From Caldanaerobacter subterraneus (GTDB lineage Bacteria; Bacillota; Thermoanaerobacteria; Thermoanaerobacterales; Thermoanaerobacteraceae): a DNA stretch of 63,592 bases. The notes beneath the pieces were generated by a model. The model had not been told where the DNA came from, did not search any database, and was given only the letters and a program-made list of their open reading frames with translations. Positions 9,038 through 18,618 of this stretch are shown here, piece after piece (within the stretch, counting starts at the first letter, position 1; every line of letters starts with the position of its first letter). The stretch is from NCBI RefSeq assembly GCF_004345675.1, contig NZ_SLWU01000017.1:1-63592 (forward strand). The letters run 5' to 3'. Made by a program: the position numbers and the translations under genes.

Positions 9038-9094
9038 AGTTGTGATGGCACTTAATCTTTTCGTGCTCACTCACAGCTCCTCTGTTTAAATTTT
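9029..9094 (+). terminator. riboswitch-controlled terminator
   Basis: A long stem pairs ACAGAGGAG-T-TGTGA and GCAC with GTGC, TCACA and CTCCTCTGT; the tail is TTTAAATTTT. It overlaps the P1 strand of aptamer II, so the two folds exclude each other. Confidence 0.8.
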
Positions 9095-9112
9095 ATGAAA
9101 GGGTGTGATAGT

Positions 9113-10219
9113 TTGGATAATCTCAAAAAAACCCCATTGTATGAAATTTATCCTAAGTACAATGCAAAAATAATAGACTTTGCCGGCTGGGCAATGCCAG
9201 TTCAATTCGAAAGCATAATATCAGAACACGAAGCTGTCAGAAATGCAGCAGGTCTTTTCGACGTATCCCACATGGGAGAAATAATTGTAAAAGGAAAAGA
9301 TGCGTTTCCTTTCCTCCAAAACCTCCTCACAAATGACCTTTCCAAGTTAAATGACAATCAGGTGCTTTACACTTTCATGTGCAATCACAACGGAGGAGCA
9401 ATTGACGACCTTCTAGTTTACAAGTATTCCAACAACTACTATCTTTTAGTAGTTAATGCAGCAAATATAGAAAAGGATTACAAATGGATGCTGAATAATG
9501 CAGGAATATACAAAGTGGAAATTGAAAATGTGTCAGATAAGATAGCAGAACTAGCAATTCAAGGTCCAAAAGCAGAAGAAATCCTTCAAAAACTGACTGA
9601 TGAGGACCTATCTCAGATCAAGTTCTTCTACTTCAAAGATAAAGTAAAAATTGCTGGTGTAGAATGCTTAGTTTCTCGCACAGGTTACACTGGTGAAGAC
9701 GGATTTGAAATTTATATGCCGAATGAACATGCTGTCACCCTGTGGGAGAAAATTTTAGAGGCAGGCAAAGATTACGGCCTCAAGCCGGCAGGTCTTGGCG
9801 CAAGAGATACACTTCGCTTTGAAGCAGGTTTACCCCTTTACGGAAATGAATTAGGAGAGGACATAACTCCTTTAGAAGCAGGTTTAGGATTTTTTGTGAA
9901 GTTTGACAAAGGAAATTTTATTGGAAAAGACGCTCTTTTAAAACAGAAGGAACAAGGATTAAAGAGAAAACTGGTAGGATTTGAAATGATAGACAACGGA
10001 ATTCCAAGACACGGGTATGAAGTACATGCTGATAATCAAAAAATTGGCTATGTGACTACGGGTTATTTCTCTCCAACTCTTAAAAAGAACATAGGACTCG
10101 CTTTGATTGACTCAAAATATGCCCAAATAGGAAATCAAATTGAGGTAATAATAAGAAATAAGCCGCTTAAAGCGGTGATAGTGGATAAGAATTTCTACAA
10201 GAAAAATTACAAAAAATAG
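9113..10219 (+). CDS. gcvT: glycine cleavage system T protein (aminomethyltransferase)
   Basis: GcvT moves the methylene group from aminomethyl-lipoyl GcvH to tetrahydrofolate and releases ammonia. The 368-residue product has the folate-binding GCV_T domain (about 10-265, with DVSHMGEI and [13 protein letters not shown]) and a C-terminal barrel domain. The start is set at TTG because AAAGGGTG lies about eight bases upstream. The ATG six codons earlier lies right after the riboswitch terminator and has no ribosome site. It is the first gene of gcvT-H-PA-PB. Confidence 0.93.
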   Translation: MDNLKKTPLYEIYPKYNAKIIDFAGWAMPVQFESIISEHEAVRNAAGLFDVSHMGEIIVKGKDAFPFLQNLLTNDLSKLNDNQVLYTFMCNHNGGAIDDLLVYKYSNNYYLLVVNAANIEKDYKWMLNNAGIYKVEIENVSDKIAELAIQGPKAEEILQKLTDEDLSQIKFFYFKDKVKIAGVECLVSRTGYTGEDGFEIYMPNEHAVTLWEKILEAGKDYGLKPAGLGARDTLRFEAGLPLYGNELGEDITPLEAGLGFFVKFDKGNFIGKDALLKQKEQGLKRKLVGFEMIDNGIPRHGYEVHADNQKIGYVTTGYFSPTLKKNIGLALIDSKYAQIGNQIEVIIRNKPLKAVIVDKNFYKKNYKK

Positions 10220-10231
10220 GAGGGTTTGAAC

Positions 10232-10612
10232 ATGAAAGTTTTAGAAGGCCTTTATTATTCAAAAGACCATGAGTGGGTAAAAGTAGAGGGAGACAAGGTA
10301 TACATAGGAATCACAGACTATGCTCAGCATTCACTGGGAAACATCGTTTACGTTGAACTTCCGGAGGTAGGATCTGAACTTTCTGCTGGAGATGTACTTG
10401 GAGTAGTAGAATCTGTAAAAGCTGCTTCAGACGTGTACACTCCAGTAGACATAAAAGTGTTGGAAGTAAACAATTCTCTGGTGGAAGACCCATCCCTTAT
10501 AAACAATGACCCATATGGAAGCTGGATGGTGATAGCAGAGCTTAAAGACAAATCTCAGTTAGATAAACTAATGAAGGCCGATGAGTACAGAAAATTCTTA
10601 GAGGAGGAGTGA
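10232..10612 (+). CDS. gcvH: glycine cleavage system H protein
   Basis: GcvH is the lipoylated shuttle of the glycine cleavage complex. The 126-residue product has the lipoyl-lysine K63 within [13 protein letters not shown] and the family sequence YYSKDHEWV at its N-terminus. ATG is preceded by AGGAGGG at seven bases; an in-frame TTG six bases earlier is less likely. Lipoylation probably depends on the divergent lplA. Confidence 0.95.
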
Positions 10613-10617
10613 TAGTT

Positions 10618-11958
10618 ATGTTTCCGTATCTCCCCATCTCCTCCGAAGATGAAAAGGAAATGCTAAAAACCATAGGAAAAAACTCTATTGAAGAATTATT
10701 TGAAGTCATCCCAAAAGAGGTTAGGCTAAATCGCCCCTTAAATTTGGGAAAACCCATGTCAGAGCTGGAGGTTAGAAAGCGCTTAGGAAGTTATGCAGAT
10801 GAGAATAAAAATTTAAGCCAGCTTGTGAGCTTTTTAGGCGCAGGAGTGTATGACCACTACATCCCTTCTGTTGTAAAACACATAATCTCAAGGTCAGAAT
10901 TCTACACGGCTTACACCCCATACCAGCCAGAAATAAGCCAGGGAACACTTCAAGCCATTTTTGAATACCAGACGATGATAACAAACCTCACGGGAATGGA
11001 AGTCACCAACGCTTCCATGTACGATGGAGCAAGCGCCTGTGCAGAGGCTGCAATGATGGCCTGTGACGCTACAAAAAGGAAATCTATAATAGTGTCAAAG
11101 ACTGTAAATCCAGAGACAAGAAAGGTTTTAAAAACCTATATGCATTTTAAAGAAGTGGAAGTAGTAGAAATAGAAGATGCGGATGGAGTAACTGACATTG
11201 AAAAATTAAAAGAAGTGATTGGCCCAAACACCGCAGCAGTCATAGTACAGTACCCCAACTTCTTTGGGATAATTGAAAACTTGCAGGAGATTGAAAAAAT
11301 AACCCACGAACAAAAGGCCATGCTCATCACCTATGTACATCCAATACCTCTGGGAATTTTAAAATCACCTGGAGAAATCGGTGCAGACATAGCAGTAGGA
11401 GACGGTCAATCCCTTGGAAATGGACTCCATTACGGAGGACCGTACTTGGGATTTCTGGCAACTACTCAGAAGCTTCTTCGCAGAATGCCTGGAAGAATAG
11501 TAGGTCAGACAAAAGATGTAGACGGGAAAAGAGGATTTGTCCTCACCCTACAAGCAAGAGAACAGCATATAAGAAGGGAGAAGGCAACTTCTAACATATG
11601 CTCTAACCATTCTCTAAATGCTTTAACTGCTGCAGTATATCTCGCTACAATAGGCAAAAAAGGGATTAAGGAAGTAGCTTACCAGTGCTTGCAAAAAGCT
11701 CATTATGCTTATACAGTGCTCACTGAGTCAGGCAAGTATAAACCAGCTTTTAACAAACCTTTCTTCATGGAATTTGCTCTTAAAACAGACAAAGATGTAG
11801 CCGAAATAAACAAAAAGCTTTTAGAAGAAGGGATACTGGGCGGTTACGACCTCCAGAGAGATTACGAAAAGTACAAAAATGTCATGTTGCTTGCATTTAC
11901 TGAAAAGAGGACAAAAGAAGAAATTGATAGGTTAAAATCTCTCCTGGAGGTGATGTAG
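10618..11958 (+). CDS. gcvPA: glycine dehydrogenase (decarboxylating) subunit 1
   Basis: This is the N-terminal half of the split P-protein, which decarboxylates glycine and passes the aminomethyl group to GcvH. It is 446 residues from ATG, with GGAGGAG overlapping the end of gcvH. Typical blocks are [15 protein letters not shown] near residue 100 and [14 protein letters not shown] three codons upstream is less well placed. It needs gcvPB as partner; the split form is common in Firmicutes and thermophiles. Confidence 0.94.
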
Positions 11959-11959
11959 G

Positions 11960-13417
11960 ATGTTAAAAGAGTATGAAAGCCTCATATTTGAACTTTCAAA
12001 AGAGGGAAAAAAGGCTTATACTCTTCCACCCCTTGATGTGGAAGAAAAGCCTTTAGAAGATATGCTCCCTAAGGAAATGCTCAGAGAAAAAGAAGTGGAT
12101 TTACCCGAAGTGAGCGAAGTTGACGTAATAAGGCATTACACTCTTCTATCCCAGAAAAACTATGGTGTAGATATCGGATTTTACCCATTAGGCTCCTGTA
12201 CTATGAAATACAATCCCAAGATTAATGAAGACATGGCTTCTCTTCCCGGCTTTACAGAACTTCACCCGTATCAGCCGGAAGAAACCGTGCAAGGCGCATT
12301 AAAGCTCATGTACGAGCTAGAAAAGGCTCTTTGCGAAATCACAGGTATGGATAGATTTTCACTGCATCCTGCAGCAGGAGCCCACGGCGAACTCACAGGT
12401 TTGATGATAATAAAAGCATATCACGAGCACAGGAATGATAAAAAGCGCAAAAAAATAATAGTACCAGATTCTGCTCACGGTACAAATCCAGCCAGTGCAG
12501 CAGTTGCTGGCTTTGATGTGATTGAAATAAAGTCAAATAAAGAAGGGGCCATAGACCTAGAAGCATTAAAAGCGGTTTTAAATGATGAAGTAGCTGGCCT
12601 CATGCTCACAAACCCAAGCACGCTAGGCCTCTTTGAGGAAAACATTGTGGAAATAGCAAGACTCGTGCATGAAGCAGGCGGACTCCTTTATTACGATGGT
12701 GCTAACCTAAATGCAATAATGGGAATAAGCCGTCCTGGAGATATGGGATTTGACGTAGTGCATCTAAACCTCCATAAAACTTTCTCAACTCCTCATGGAG
12801 GTGGCGGTCCTGGTTCCGGCCCTGTAGGAGTCAAAAAAGAATTGGCAGATTTCTTACCTGTCCCAACTGTAGAAGAAAAAGATGGCAGATACTTCCTCGA
12901 CTACGATAGACCACTTTCAATAGGAAAAGTGAGAAGCTTCTACGGCAACTTCAATGTGATGATAAAGGCATACTCTTACATCCTCACAATGGGAGCTGAG
13001 GGATTAAAGAGGGCAAGTGAACTGGCAGTATTAAATGCCAATTACTTAAAAGAAAAACTAAAAGGGTATTACAAAGTGGCAGTAGATAAGACTTGCATGC
13101 ACGAATTTGTACTGGCAGGACTCGCCGAAAAATCAGGTGATGTGAGGACACTCGATGTGGCAAAAAGGCTCATAGACTACGGCTTCCATCCGCCAACCAT
13201 ATACTTCCCTCTGATCGTGGAAGAAGCTCTCATGATAGAGCCTACAGAAACAGAAACTAAAGAGACGCTGGACGCTTTCGCAGAAACGCTTATAAAAATA
13301 GCTAAAGAGGCAAAGGAAAATCCAGAGCTTTTGAAAGAGGCTCCTCATAACACTCCTGTAAGAAGGCTTGATGAAGTGCTGGCTGCTAGAAATCCTGTCA
13401 TCAGGTGGACAAAATAA
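11960..13417 (+). CDS. gcvPB: glycine dehydrogenase (decarboxylating) subunit 2
   Basis: This 485-residue protein is the PLP-carrying half of the P-protein. The cofactor lysine is in [20 protein letters not shown] near residue 270, and the PLP pocket block [12 protein letters not shown] is present. It starts one base after the gcvPA stop, with GGAGG at nine bases, so the two halves are translated together. No lpd (L-protein) follows; dihydrolipoamide dehydrogenase must be encoded elsewhere. Confidence 0.95.
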   Translation: MLKEYESLIFELSKEGKKAYTLPPLDVEEKPLEDMLPKEMLREKEVDLPEVSEVDVIRHYTLLSQKNYGVDIGFYPLGSCTMKYNPKINEDMASLPGFTELHPYQPEETVQGALKLMYELEKALCEITGMDRFSLHPAAGAHGELTGLMIIKAYHEHRNDKKRKKIIVPDSAHGTNPASAAVAGFDVIEIKSNKEGAIDLEALKAVLNDEVAGLMLTNPSTLGLFEENIVEIARLVHEAGGLLYYDGANLNAIMGISRPGDMGFDVVHLNLHKTFSTPHGGGGPGSGPVGVKKELADFLPVPTVEEKDGRYFLDYDRPLSIGKVRSFYGNFNVMIKAYSYILTMGAEGLKRASELAVLNANYLKEKLKGYYKVAVDKTCMHEFVLAGLAEKSGDVRTLDVAKRLIDYGFHPPTIYFPLIVEEALMIEPTETETKETLDAFAETLIKIAKEAKENPELLKEAPHNTPVRRLDEVLAARNPVIRWTK

Positions 13418-13449
13418 AGGAGGACCATCGAGAGAAGCTGGGGGATATA

Positions 13450-13480
13450 AAAAAGCGGGGTTTTTGCCCCCGCTTTTTAT
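13450..13480. terminator. bidirectional terminator between gcvPB and the ABC permease
   Basis: A perfect AAAAAGCGGGG/CCCCGCTTTTT stem stands between convergent genes. Both strands read a T-run after the GC stem. It overlaps the stop codon of the permease gene. Confidence 0.9.
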
Positions 13481-14667
13481 CTTCCTCTGCTTCTAGTTGC
13501 CACATCGAATATCACAGCTGTAGCTAAAACCAGCCCTAAAATTATATACTGAAGTGAAATATCGACTCCCAGCAAGTTCATGCCGTTTGTCAAGGTACTC
13601 ATCACAAAAGCTCCAATGAGAGAATTTACAACTTTACCCACACCGCCGCTTGCTGACACTCCTCCTATGAAGGCACCAGCAATAGCGTAAAGCTCAAACA
13701 AGGTACCGGCAGTAGTCGTAGCAGATTGAAGTCTGGATGCAAAAAGTACTCCAGAAAGCCCTGAGAGAAATCCCATGGAGGCAAATACAATGAGAGTTAT
13801 CTTATTAACGTCTATACCACTTAACGCAGCTGCTTCAGGGTTTCCCCCTACAGCGTATATATGCCTTCCTAATACCGTTCTATTTGTTATAAAACTGTAT
13901 ACTGCTGTTACAATCAAAACTATTACAAATGTCCAGGAAATACCTCTGTAGCGAGCCAAAGTAAAGGTCAAATACAACAACAGCCCACTTATAAATACCA
14001 TTTTTAAAAGGAACATATCCCATGGCAGTACATCAAATCCCCTTCTTGCTTGCTCATTTCTGTTCTTAAGCGAAAAATATACAATTAACACTACTCCTAT
14101 TATGCCTATCAAAAGGGTGAGTTTGTGATAACCTGGCATGAAATTCTTCAAAAAAGGCAAATCTGGTATGAAGTCATTTCCTATAGCATTAAAGGTCTTA
14201 TTTGTTATTATTATGGTACCAGGCCCTTTTGTAGCAAGAAGAAGTGCTCCTCTATAAGCAAGCCATCCTGCTAGTGTTGCCACAAAAGCAGGAATTCTAA
14301 GATAAGCTACCAATGACCCGTTTAAAAGCCCTGCTAAAGTACCCAATATCAGGACTATGAGTATAGCAGTAAAAGCTGAAAAATGGTGAAACTGCATCAG
14401 AATGGCGGCAATTGCCCCTAAAAATCCTGACAAAAACCCTACAGAAAGGTCTATATGACGTATGACTATTATCAAGGTCTCCCCAATTGACAAAACCGCA
14501 ATATAACCTGTCTGATCCACCAAGTTGCTTATATTAACGGGCAGGAGAAAATCGCCGCCAGAGAGAATTGCAAAAACTATCATTATAACCAATAAAGCAA
14601 TAAACATTGCATAGTCTCTGACATTTTCCCTTAAAAACTCTTTTAAATGCCCATAAAAAGATCTCAT
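13477..14667 (-). CDS. mmsB: monosaccharide ABC transporter permease (MmsB/XylH family)
   Basis: The 396-residue membrane protein of the BPD_transp_2 (ribose/xylose) family forms the transmembrane channel. It has about ten to eleven hydrophobic helices; family blocks include the IRHIDLSVG segment near residue 68 and AVGGNPEAAALSGI near residue 275. AAGGAGG precedes the ATG. It is the last gene of the operon binding protein-ATPase-permease. Overall it looks most like the multiple-monosaccharide (ChvE-MmsAB) permeases, so xylose, glucose or galactose are candidate substrates. Confidence 0.88.
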   Translation of the reverse strand: MRSFYGHLKEFLRENVRDYAMFIALLVIMIVFAILSGGDFLLPVNISNLVDQTGYIAVLSIGETLIIVIRHIDLSVGFLSGFLGAIAAILMQFHHFSAFTAILIVLILGTLAGLLNGSLVAYLRIPAFVATLAGWLAYRGALLLATKGPGTIIITNKTFNAIGNDFIPDLPFLKNFMPGYHKLTLLIGIIGVVLIVYFSLKNRNEQARRGFDVLPWDMFLLKMVFISGLLLYLTFTLARYRGISWTFVIVLIVTAVYSFITNRTVLGRHIYAVGGNPEAAALSGIDVNKITLIVFASMGFLSGLSGVLFASRLQSATTTAGTLFELYAIAGAFIGGVSASGGVGKVVNSLIGAFVMSTLTNGMNLLGVDISLQYIILGLVLATAVIFDVATRSRGR

Positions 14668-14682
14668 CGCGGTTAACCTCCT

Positions 14683-16206
14683 TCAGATGACTGCGTAGGC
14701 CATTACTTTTTCCTGATTTGCTTCGTCTCCTTTGAGCTCTCCTGTTATCCTTCCTTTGCTCATGACGTATATCCTATCGCTCAACCCCAATATCTCTGGC
14801 AGCTCCGAAGAAATAAGTAAGATTGCCTTTCCTTCCATAGCCAGTTGCCTTATCAAAGTGTATATTTCATACTTTGCACCAACATCAACGCCTCTAGTAG
14901 GTTCATCCAGTATTATCACCTCAGGCTCAACAAAAAGCCCTTTGGCCACTAAAACCTTCTGCTGATTCCCACCGCTTAGCGTAGACACCTTCACCTCTAC
15001 ATGCCTAGCCTTTATTCCCAATTTTTTTTGGAAATTCTGTGCAACAGCTATTTCCTCCAGCTCATCTATAACCATCTGCTTCGTCAAAGTCTTTAAGTTT
15101 GAAAGCGTAATGTTTTCTTTGACCGTGTTTATGAGAATCAGCCCTTTTTGTTTTCTGTCCTCTGTGAGGTATAGCAATTTATACCTTATAGCATCTGCTG
15201 GTTTTCTGAAATGAACCCTTTGGCCGTTTAAAAATATCTCTCCCTGCACAAAATACCTGTAAAGATTGCCAAAAAGGCTAAGCCCCAGTTCTGTACGACC
15301 TGCCCCTACTAAACCAAACAGCCCAACTATTTCTCCTTTTCTAACCTTTAAATTAACATCCTTCACAAGATACCGCCCTGTCTTTGGGTCGACAACACTC
15401 CAGTTTTTTACTTCCATTACAACCTCATCAGAAGGCTTAGAGAGGGGAGGAGGGTACAGGTTTGTTATCTCCCTCCCCACCATGTGCTTTATTATTTTTT
15501 GCTCGTCTACTTCTTCTTTTTTACAGTCAAAATAAGCTACAGTCCTTCCGTCTCTTAATACCGTTATAGAATCCGCAACTTTTAATACTTCCTTTAACCT
15601 ATGGCTTATGAGTATTATCGTCACTCCCTGCTCTTTAAGTTCTTTCAAGAGAGAGAGGAGGTTTTCACTTTCTGTTTCACTGAGGGCAGAAGTAGGTTCA
15701 TCCAATATGAGGACTTTTGGATTTTTGGAAAGAGCTTTTGCTATCTCTACCAGCTGCTGCATGCTGACACTCAAATCCTTAGCTTTTGCTGTTGGGCTGA
15801 TTTCTTCTCCTTTGACTTTTTTAAGCAATTCCTTTGCTCTAGCTATTTCTTCCATCACATCGACTACTGCGCCCTTTTTAATTTCGTTTCCTAGAAATAT
15901 GTTCTCATACACTGTCATCTCTGGAACAAGAGATAATTCCTGATGAATTATAGCGATTCCAGCCCTTTCACTGTCTTTTATGCTGAAAAATCTCACAGGG
16001 TTACCCTCTATGAGGATTTCTCCTTCATATTCGCCATAAGGGTAGACCCCGCTTAAAATCTTCATCAGGGTACTTTTGCCTGCTCCGTTTTCTCCTACCA
16101 AGCAGTGAATCTCACCTGGGTATACTTTAAAATTTACATTGAATAGCACCTGGACACCGGAAAAACTTTTATTGACGTTTACAAGCTCTATAAGCGGGGC
16201 ACCCAT
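14683..16206 (-). CDS. mmsA: monosaccharide ABC transporter ATP-binding protein (MmsA/XylG family)
   Basis: The 507-residue protein carries two fused ABC cassettes, as usual for this family. The first has Walker A GENGAGKST (about 38) and Walker B VLILDEPTSAL. The second has a degenerate Walker A GLVGAGRTE (about 292), a good signature LSGGNQQKV and Walker B VIILDEPTRGVD. It energises uptake by the permease encoded 15 bases downstream. GAGGAGGTG precedes the ATG. Confidence 0.92.
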   Translation of the reverse strand: MGAPLIELVNVNKSFSGVQVLFNVNFKVYPGEIHCLVGENGAGKSTLMKILSGVYPYGEYEGEILIEGNPVRFFSIKDSERAGIAIIHQELSLVPEMTVYENIFLGNEIKKGAVVDVMEEIARAKELLKKVKGEEISPTAKAKDLSVSMQQLVEIAKALSKNPKVLILDEPTSALSETESENLLSLLKELKEQGVTIILISHRLKEVLKVADSITVLRDGRTVAYFDCKKEEVDEQKIIKHMVGREITNLYPPPLSKPSDEVVMEVKNWSVVDPKTGRYLVKDVNLKVRKGEIVGLFGLVGAGRTELGLSLFGNLYRYFVQGEIFLNGQRVHFRKPADAIRYKLLYLTEDRKQKGLILINTVKENITLSNLKTLTKQMVIDELEEIAVAQNFQKKLGIKARHVEVKVSTLSGGNQQKVLVAKGLFVEPEVIILDEPTRGVDVGAKYEIYTLIRQLAMEGKAILLISSELPEILGLSDRIYVMSKGRITGELKGDEANQEKVMAYAVI

Positions 16207-16222
16207 TTTTACACCTCCTCAA

Positions 16223-17359
16223 TTATTTAGGCCACTTAAAGTCGCTCTCTTTATAGTAGCCAGAGTCTATGAGAACCTGCTTTACATTGTTCTTATCCAC
16301 CACTTGGACAGGTGACGGCTTAGATGGAACATCCTTTACTCCGTTGTTGTAAGTCTTCGTAGACTCAGGTGTGCCGCCTTTGAGGTAAGTGAGAGCCACA
16401 TTTATAGCGTCTTTAACCAGTATTCTCACATCTTTGAAAACAGTCATAGACTGTTTTCCATCGATTATATACTGGATAGAAGGCTTTTCTGCGTCCTGCC
16501 CTGTAATCACATAGCTCTTGATGTCGGGATCTGCTGCGAAAGTATCTGCGATAGACCTAGCAGTTCCGTCATTCGGAGCAAGGATGAATACATTTCCTTT
16601 GAGATCTTTAGGTGCTTTTGCCAAATTAGCTTGAGCCAAGTTCTTTGCCGTATTGAAATCCCAGTTTGTTGTAATTTGACCTATTATATCTGCCATTTCC
16701 TGACGAGTCAAATCTTTTTTATCTTTGAGAGCATTTGCCTTGTCAGAATTTGCAATCACAAAAGTGCCATCGGCAATCTTAGGCTGCAAAACTTCCCATG
16801 CACCCTGGAAGAACAAGAAGGAGTTGTTGTCAGATAAAGCTCCTGCATAAAGGTAAAGTGGATTCCCTTTGCCAGTCGCATGGTCCACCAGATATTGTCC
16901 CTGTTGCTGCCCTACCTGAACGCTGTCAAAAGTGACATAATAGTCTACAGCATCGGTATTAAGTATCAAGCGGTCATAAGAAATCACTTTTACTCCAGCC
17001 TTTTTAGCTGCTTCTGCTGATGCTGCAGCAGCATTAGCATCGTGTGGGCACAGAATGAGAACTTTAATGCCCTTGCTCAAAAGCGTCTCTACATTTGCCT
17101 TTTCTTTAGCAGGGTCTCCCTGGCTGAAAAGTATCTCTGCAGCATACGGAGTGTCTTTTAGAGCATCTTGGAATCTAGTTTCATCCTGAATCCATCTCGG
17201 CTCGTCTTTTGTAGGCAATACTATCCCAATCGCTAATTGCTTTCCTGAAGAGCTAGAGCTAGACGCAGGTTGCTTTGAAGAGGAACACCCTCCTAAAAAT
17301 GCACTGACTACAAGTAGTAGGGCTGTTAAAACCAGAAAAATTTTACCTTTCCTAGACAT
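16223..17359 (-). CDS. sugar-binding lipoprotein of the ABC transporter (ChvE/XylF-like)
   Basis: The 378-residue extracellular binding protein starts with a lipoprotein signal (hydrophobic h-region, lipobox LGGC with C25) and a Ser-rich linker. The mature domain is a type I periplasmic-binding fold. Segments such as PTKDEPRWI, YDRLILN, TGQDAEKPS and TVFKDVR resemble ChvE-type multiple-sugar receptors more than classical XylF. It heads the transport operon. A terminator separates it from the sensory operon, so it should have its own promoter in 17360-17500, which is probably activated by the YesN-type regulator. Confidence 0.88.
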   Translation of the reverse strand: MSRKGKIFLVLTALLLVVSAFLGGCSSSKQPASSSSSSGKQLAIGIVLPTKDEPRWIQDETRFQDALKDTPYAAEILFSQGDPAKEKANVETLLSKGIKVLILCPHDANAAAASAEAAKKAGVKVISYDRLILNTDAVDYYVTFDSVQVGQQQGQYLVDHATGKGNPLYLYAGALSDNNSFLFFQGAWEVLQPKIADGTFVIANSDKANALKDKKDLTRQEMADIIGQITTNWDFNTAKNLAQANLAKAPKDLKGNVFILAPNDGTARSIADTFAADPDIKSYVITGQDAEKPSIQYIIDGKQSMTVFKDVRILVKDAINVALTYLKGGTPESTKTYNNGVKDVPSKPSPVQVVDKNNVKQVLIDSGYYKESDFKWPK

Positions 17360-17503
17360 CCTTACACCCTCTCCTTTTTAAGTTTTACTGCATTTATATA
17401 ATTCTATTTCTTCTTTAAAATCACCTCTGAAAGTTTTTTTGTTATCCTTTACTTTTTTATTTTTCTTGCTCTTCCGCTTTTACCTTAGCTGTAATTTTTT
17501 AAG

Positions 17504-17530
17504 ACAAAAAAATACAGGCTTTACGCCTGG
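17504..17530 (-). terminator. terminator between the sensory and transport operons
   Basis: On the minus strand CAGGC, a short loop and GCCTG are followed by TATTTTTTTG, directly after the sensory binding-protein gene. It implies separate control of the transporter genes. Confidence 0.7.
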
Positions 17531-17532
17531 AA

Positions 17533-18615
17533 TTACCTAGAAACACTTATATTTCTGTACACCTGATCTTTTGTATGAAAGCCATCTTTTATTACAGTGT
17601 CATCAAGATTTGACCTGTCAACTGGAATAGGTTCAATGACATAATAAGGAACGTAATACTTGCCGTCATATATGGTATTTTTGACATCCAGCTTTTCTCC
17701 TCTGGCAAGCTTCATTGTCATTTTAGCTGTAGCATCTGCTAATTTGTCAATTGGCTTGTACACAGTCATAGCTTGTGTCCCTTCAACTATTCTCTGACAT
17801 GCTGCAAGGTCCGCATCTTGTCCAACTACTGGGATTTTACCCGCCAGCCTGTGTAAAGCTAAAGCTTCTATAATCCCACCTGCCAGCGCATCATCCCCTG
17901 CAATAATAGCATCTACTTTTATCCCCTTCTGCAGCACTTCATCTGTCACATTAAAAGCATACTCTGCCATCCAGTTAGGCGCCCAATCCTCTTTCACAAT
18001 TTTTATGTCTCCCCTATCTATAAAGGGTTTTAATACGCTGTCATAACCTTCTTTTATCATCTTTGTATTATTGTCCGTAGTAGCCCCATTTACAATAAGG
18101 TAATTACCCTTAGGAACTCTTTTCACTAAATACTCTGCCATAAACTTCCCCACTTTTACATTGTCAAAGGAAATATAAAGGTCCACATTAGACCTTGTAA
18201 CCAGTCGATCGTAAGATATAACCTTTACTCCTTCTTTCTGAGCTAGGGATACAGCATATGAAGCTTTCTCCAGGTCATTTGGAACAATTATTAAAACGTC
18301 AATCTTTTGCTCCAAAAGGTATTTTACTTGTTTTAGCTGGTCTTCATCATCATTATTGGCATTTTGAACCAGTACCTCTGCTCCAAGTTCTTTTAACTTA
18401 GCCATTACAATATCCCTGTCTTTAACCCATCTTTCCTCTTTTAAAGTACCCAAAGAAAAGCCTATTTTTACTTTTTTGCTTTTATCCTCTTCTCTATATA
18501 AATTTTTCGCACTGTGGTAGGCAACTACTTGTTTGACAGTTAAAAATCCCAGAAATACCGCTATAATCGTTAAAATCACTGCTATTACTAACTTCACCAT
18601 TTCCCCCACTTTCAT
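17533..18615 (-). CDS. membrane-anchored xylose-binding-like sensor protein (XylFII type)
   Basis: The 360-residue protein has one N-terminal hydrophobic helix (about 8-28) without a lipobox cysteine, so it is likely held in the membrane as an uncleaved anchor. The outer domain is very XylF-like: EERWVKDRDI, YDRLVTRSNVDLYISFDN, GQDADLA and TVYKPIDKLA. In Clostridium a protein of this kind (XylFII) binds xylose and activates a LytS kinase rather than feeding the transporter. Its position right after the kinase/regulator pair supports a sensory role here. Confidence 0.85.
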   Translation of the reverse strand: MKVGEMVKLVIAVILTIIAVFLGFLTVKQVVAYHSAKNLYREEDKSKKVKIGFSLGTLKEERWVKDRDIVMAKLKELGAEVLVQNANNDDEDQLKQVKYLLEQKIDVLIIVPNDLEKASYAVSLAQKEGVKVISYDRLVTRSNVDLYISFDNVKVGKFMAEYLVKRVPKGNYLIVNGATTDNNTKMIKEGYDSVLKPFIDRGDIKIVKEDWAPNWMAEYAFNVTDEVLQKGIKVDAIIAGDDALAGGIIEALALHRLAGKIPVVGQDADLAACQRIVEGTQAMTVYKPIDKLADATAKMTMKLARGEKLDVKNTIYDGKYYVPYYVIEPIPVDRSNLDDTVIKDGFHTKDQVYRNISVSR

Positions 18616-18618
18616 TTC

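Noticed and set aside
9095-9112. ATG at 9095 as the gcvT start
   Set aside because: It directly follows the riboswitch terminator tail and lacks a ribosome site; TTG at 9113 has one and matches the usual N-terminus.
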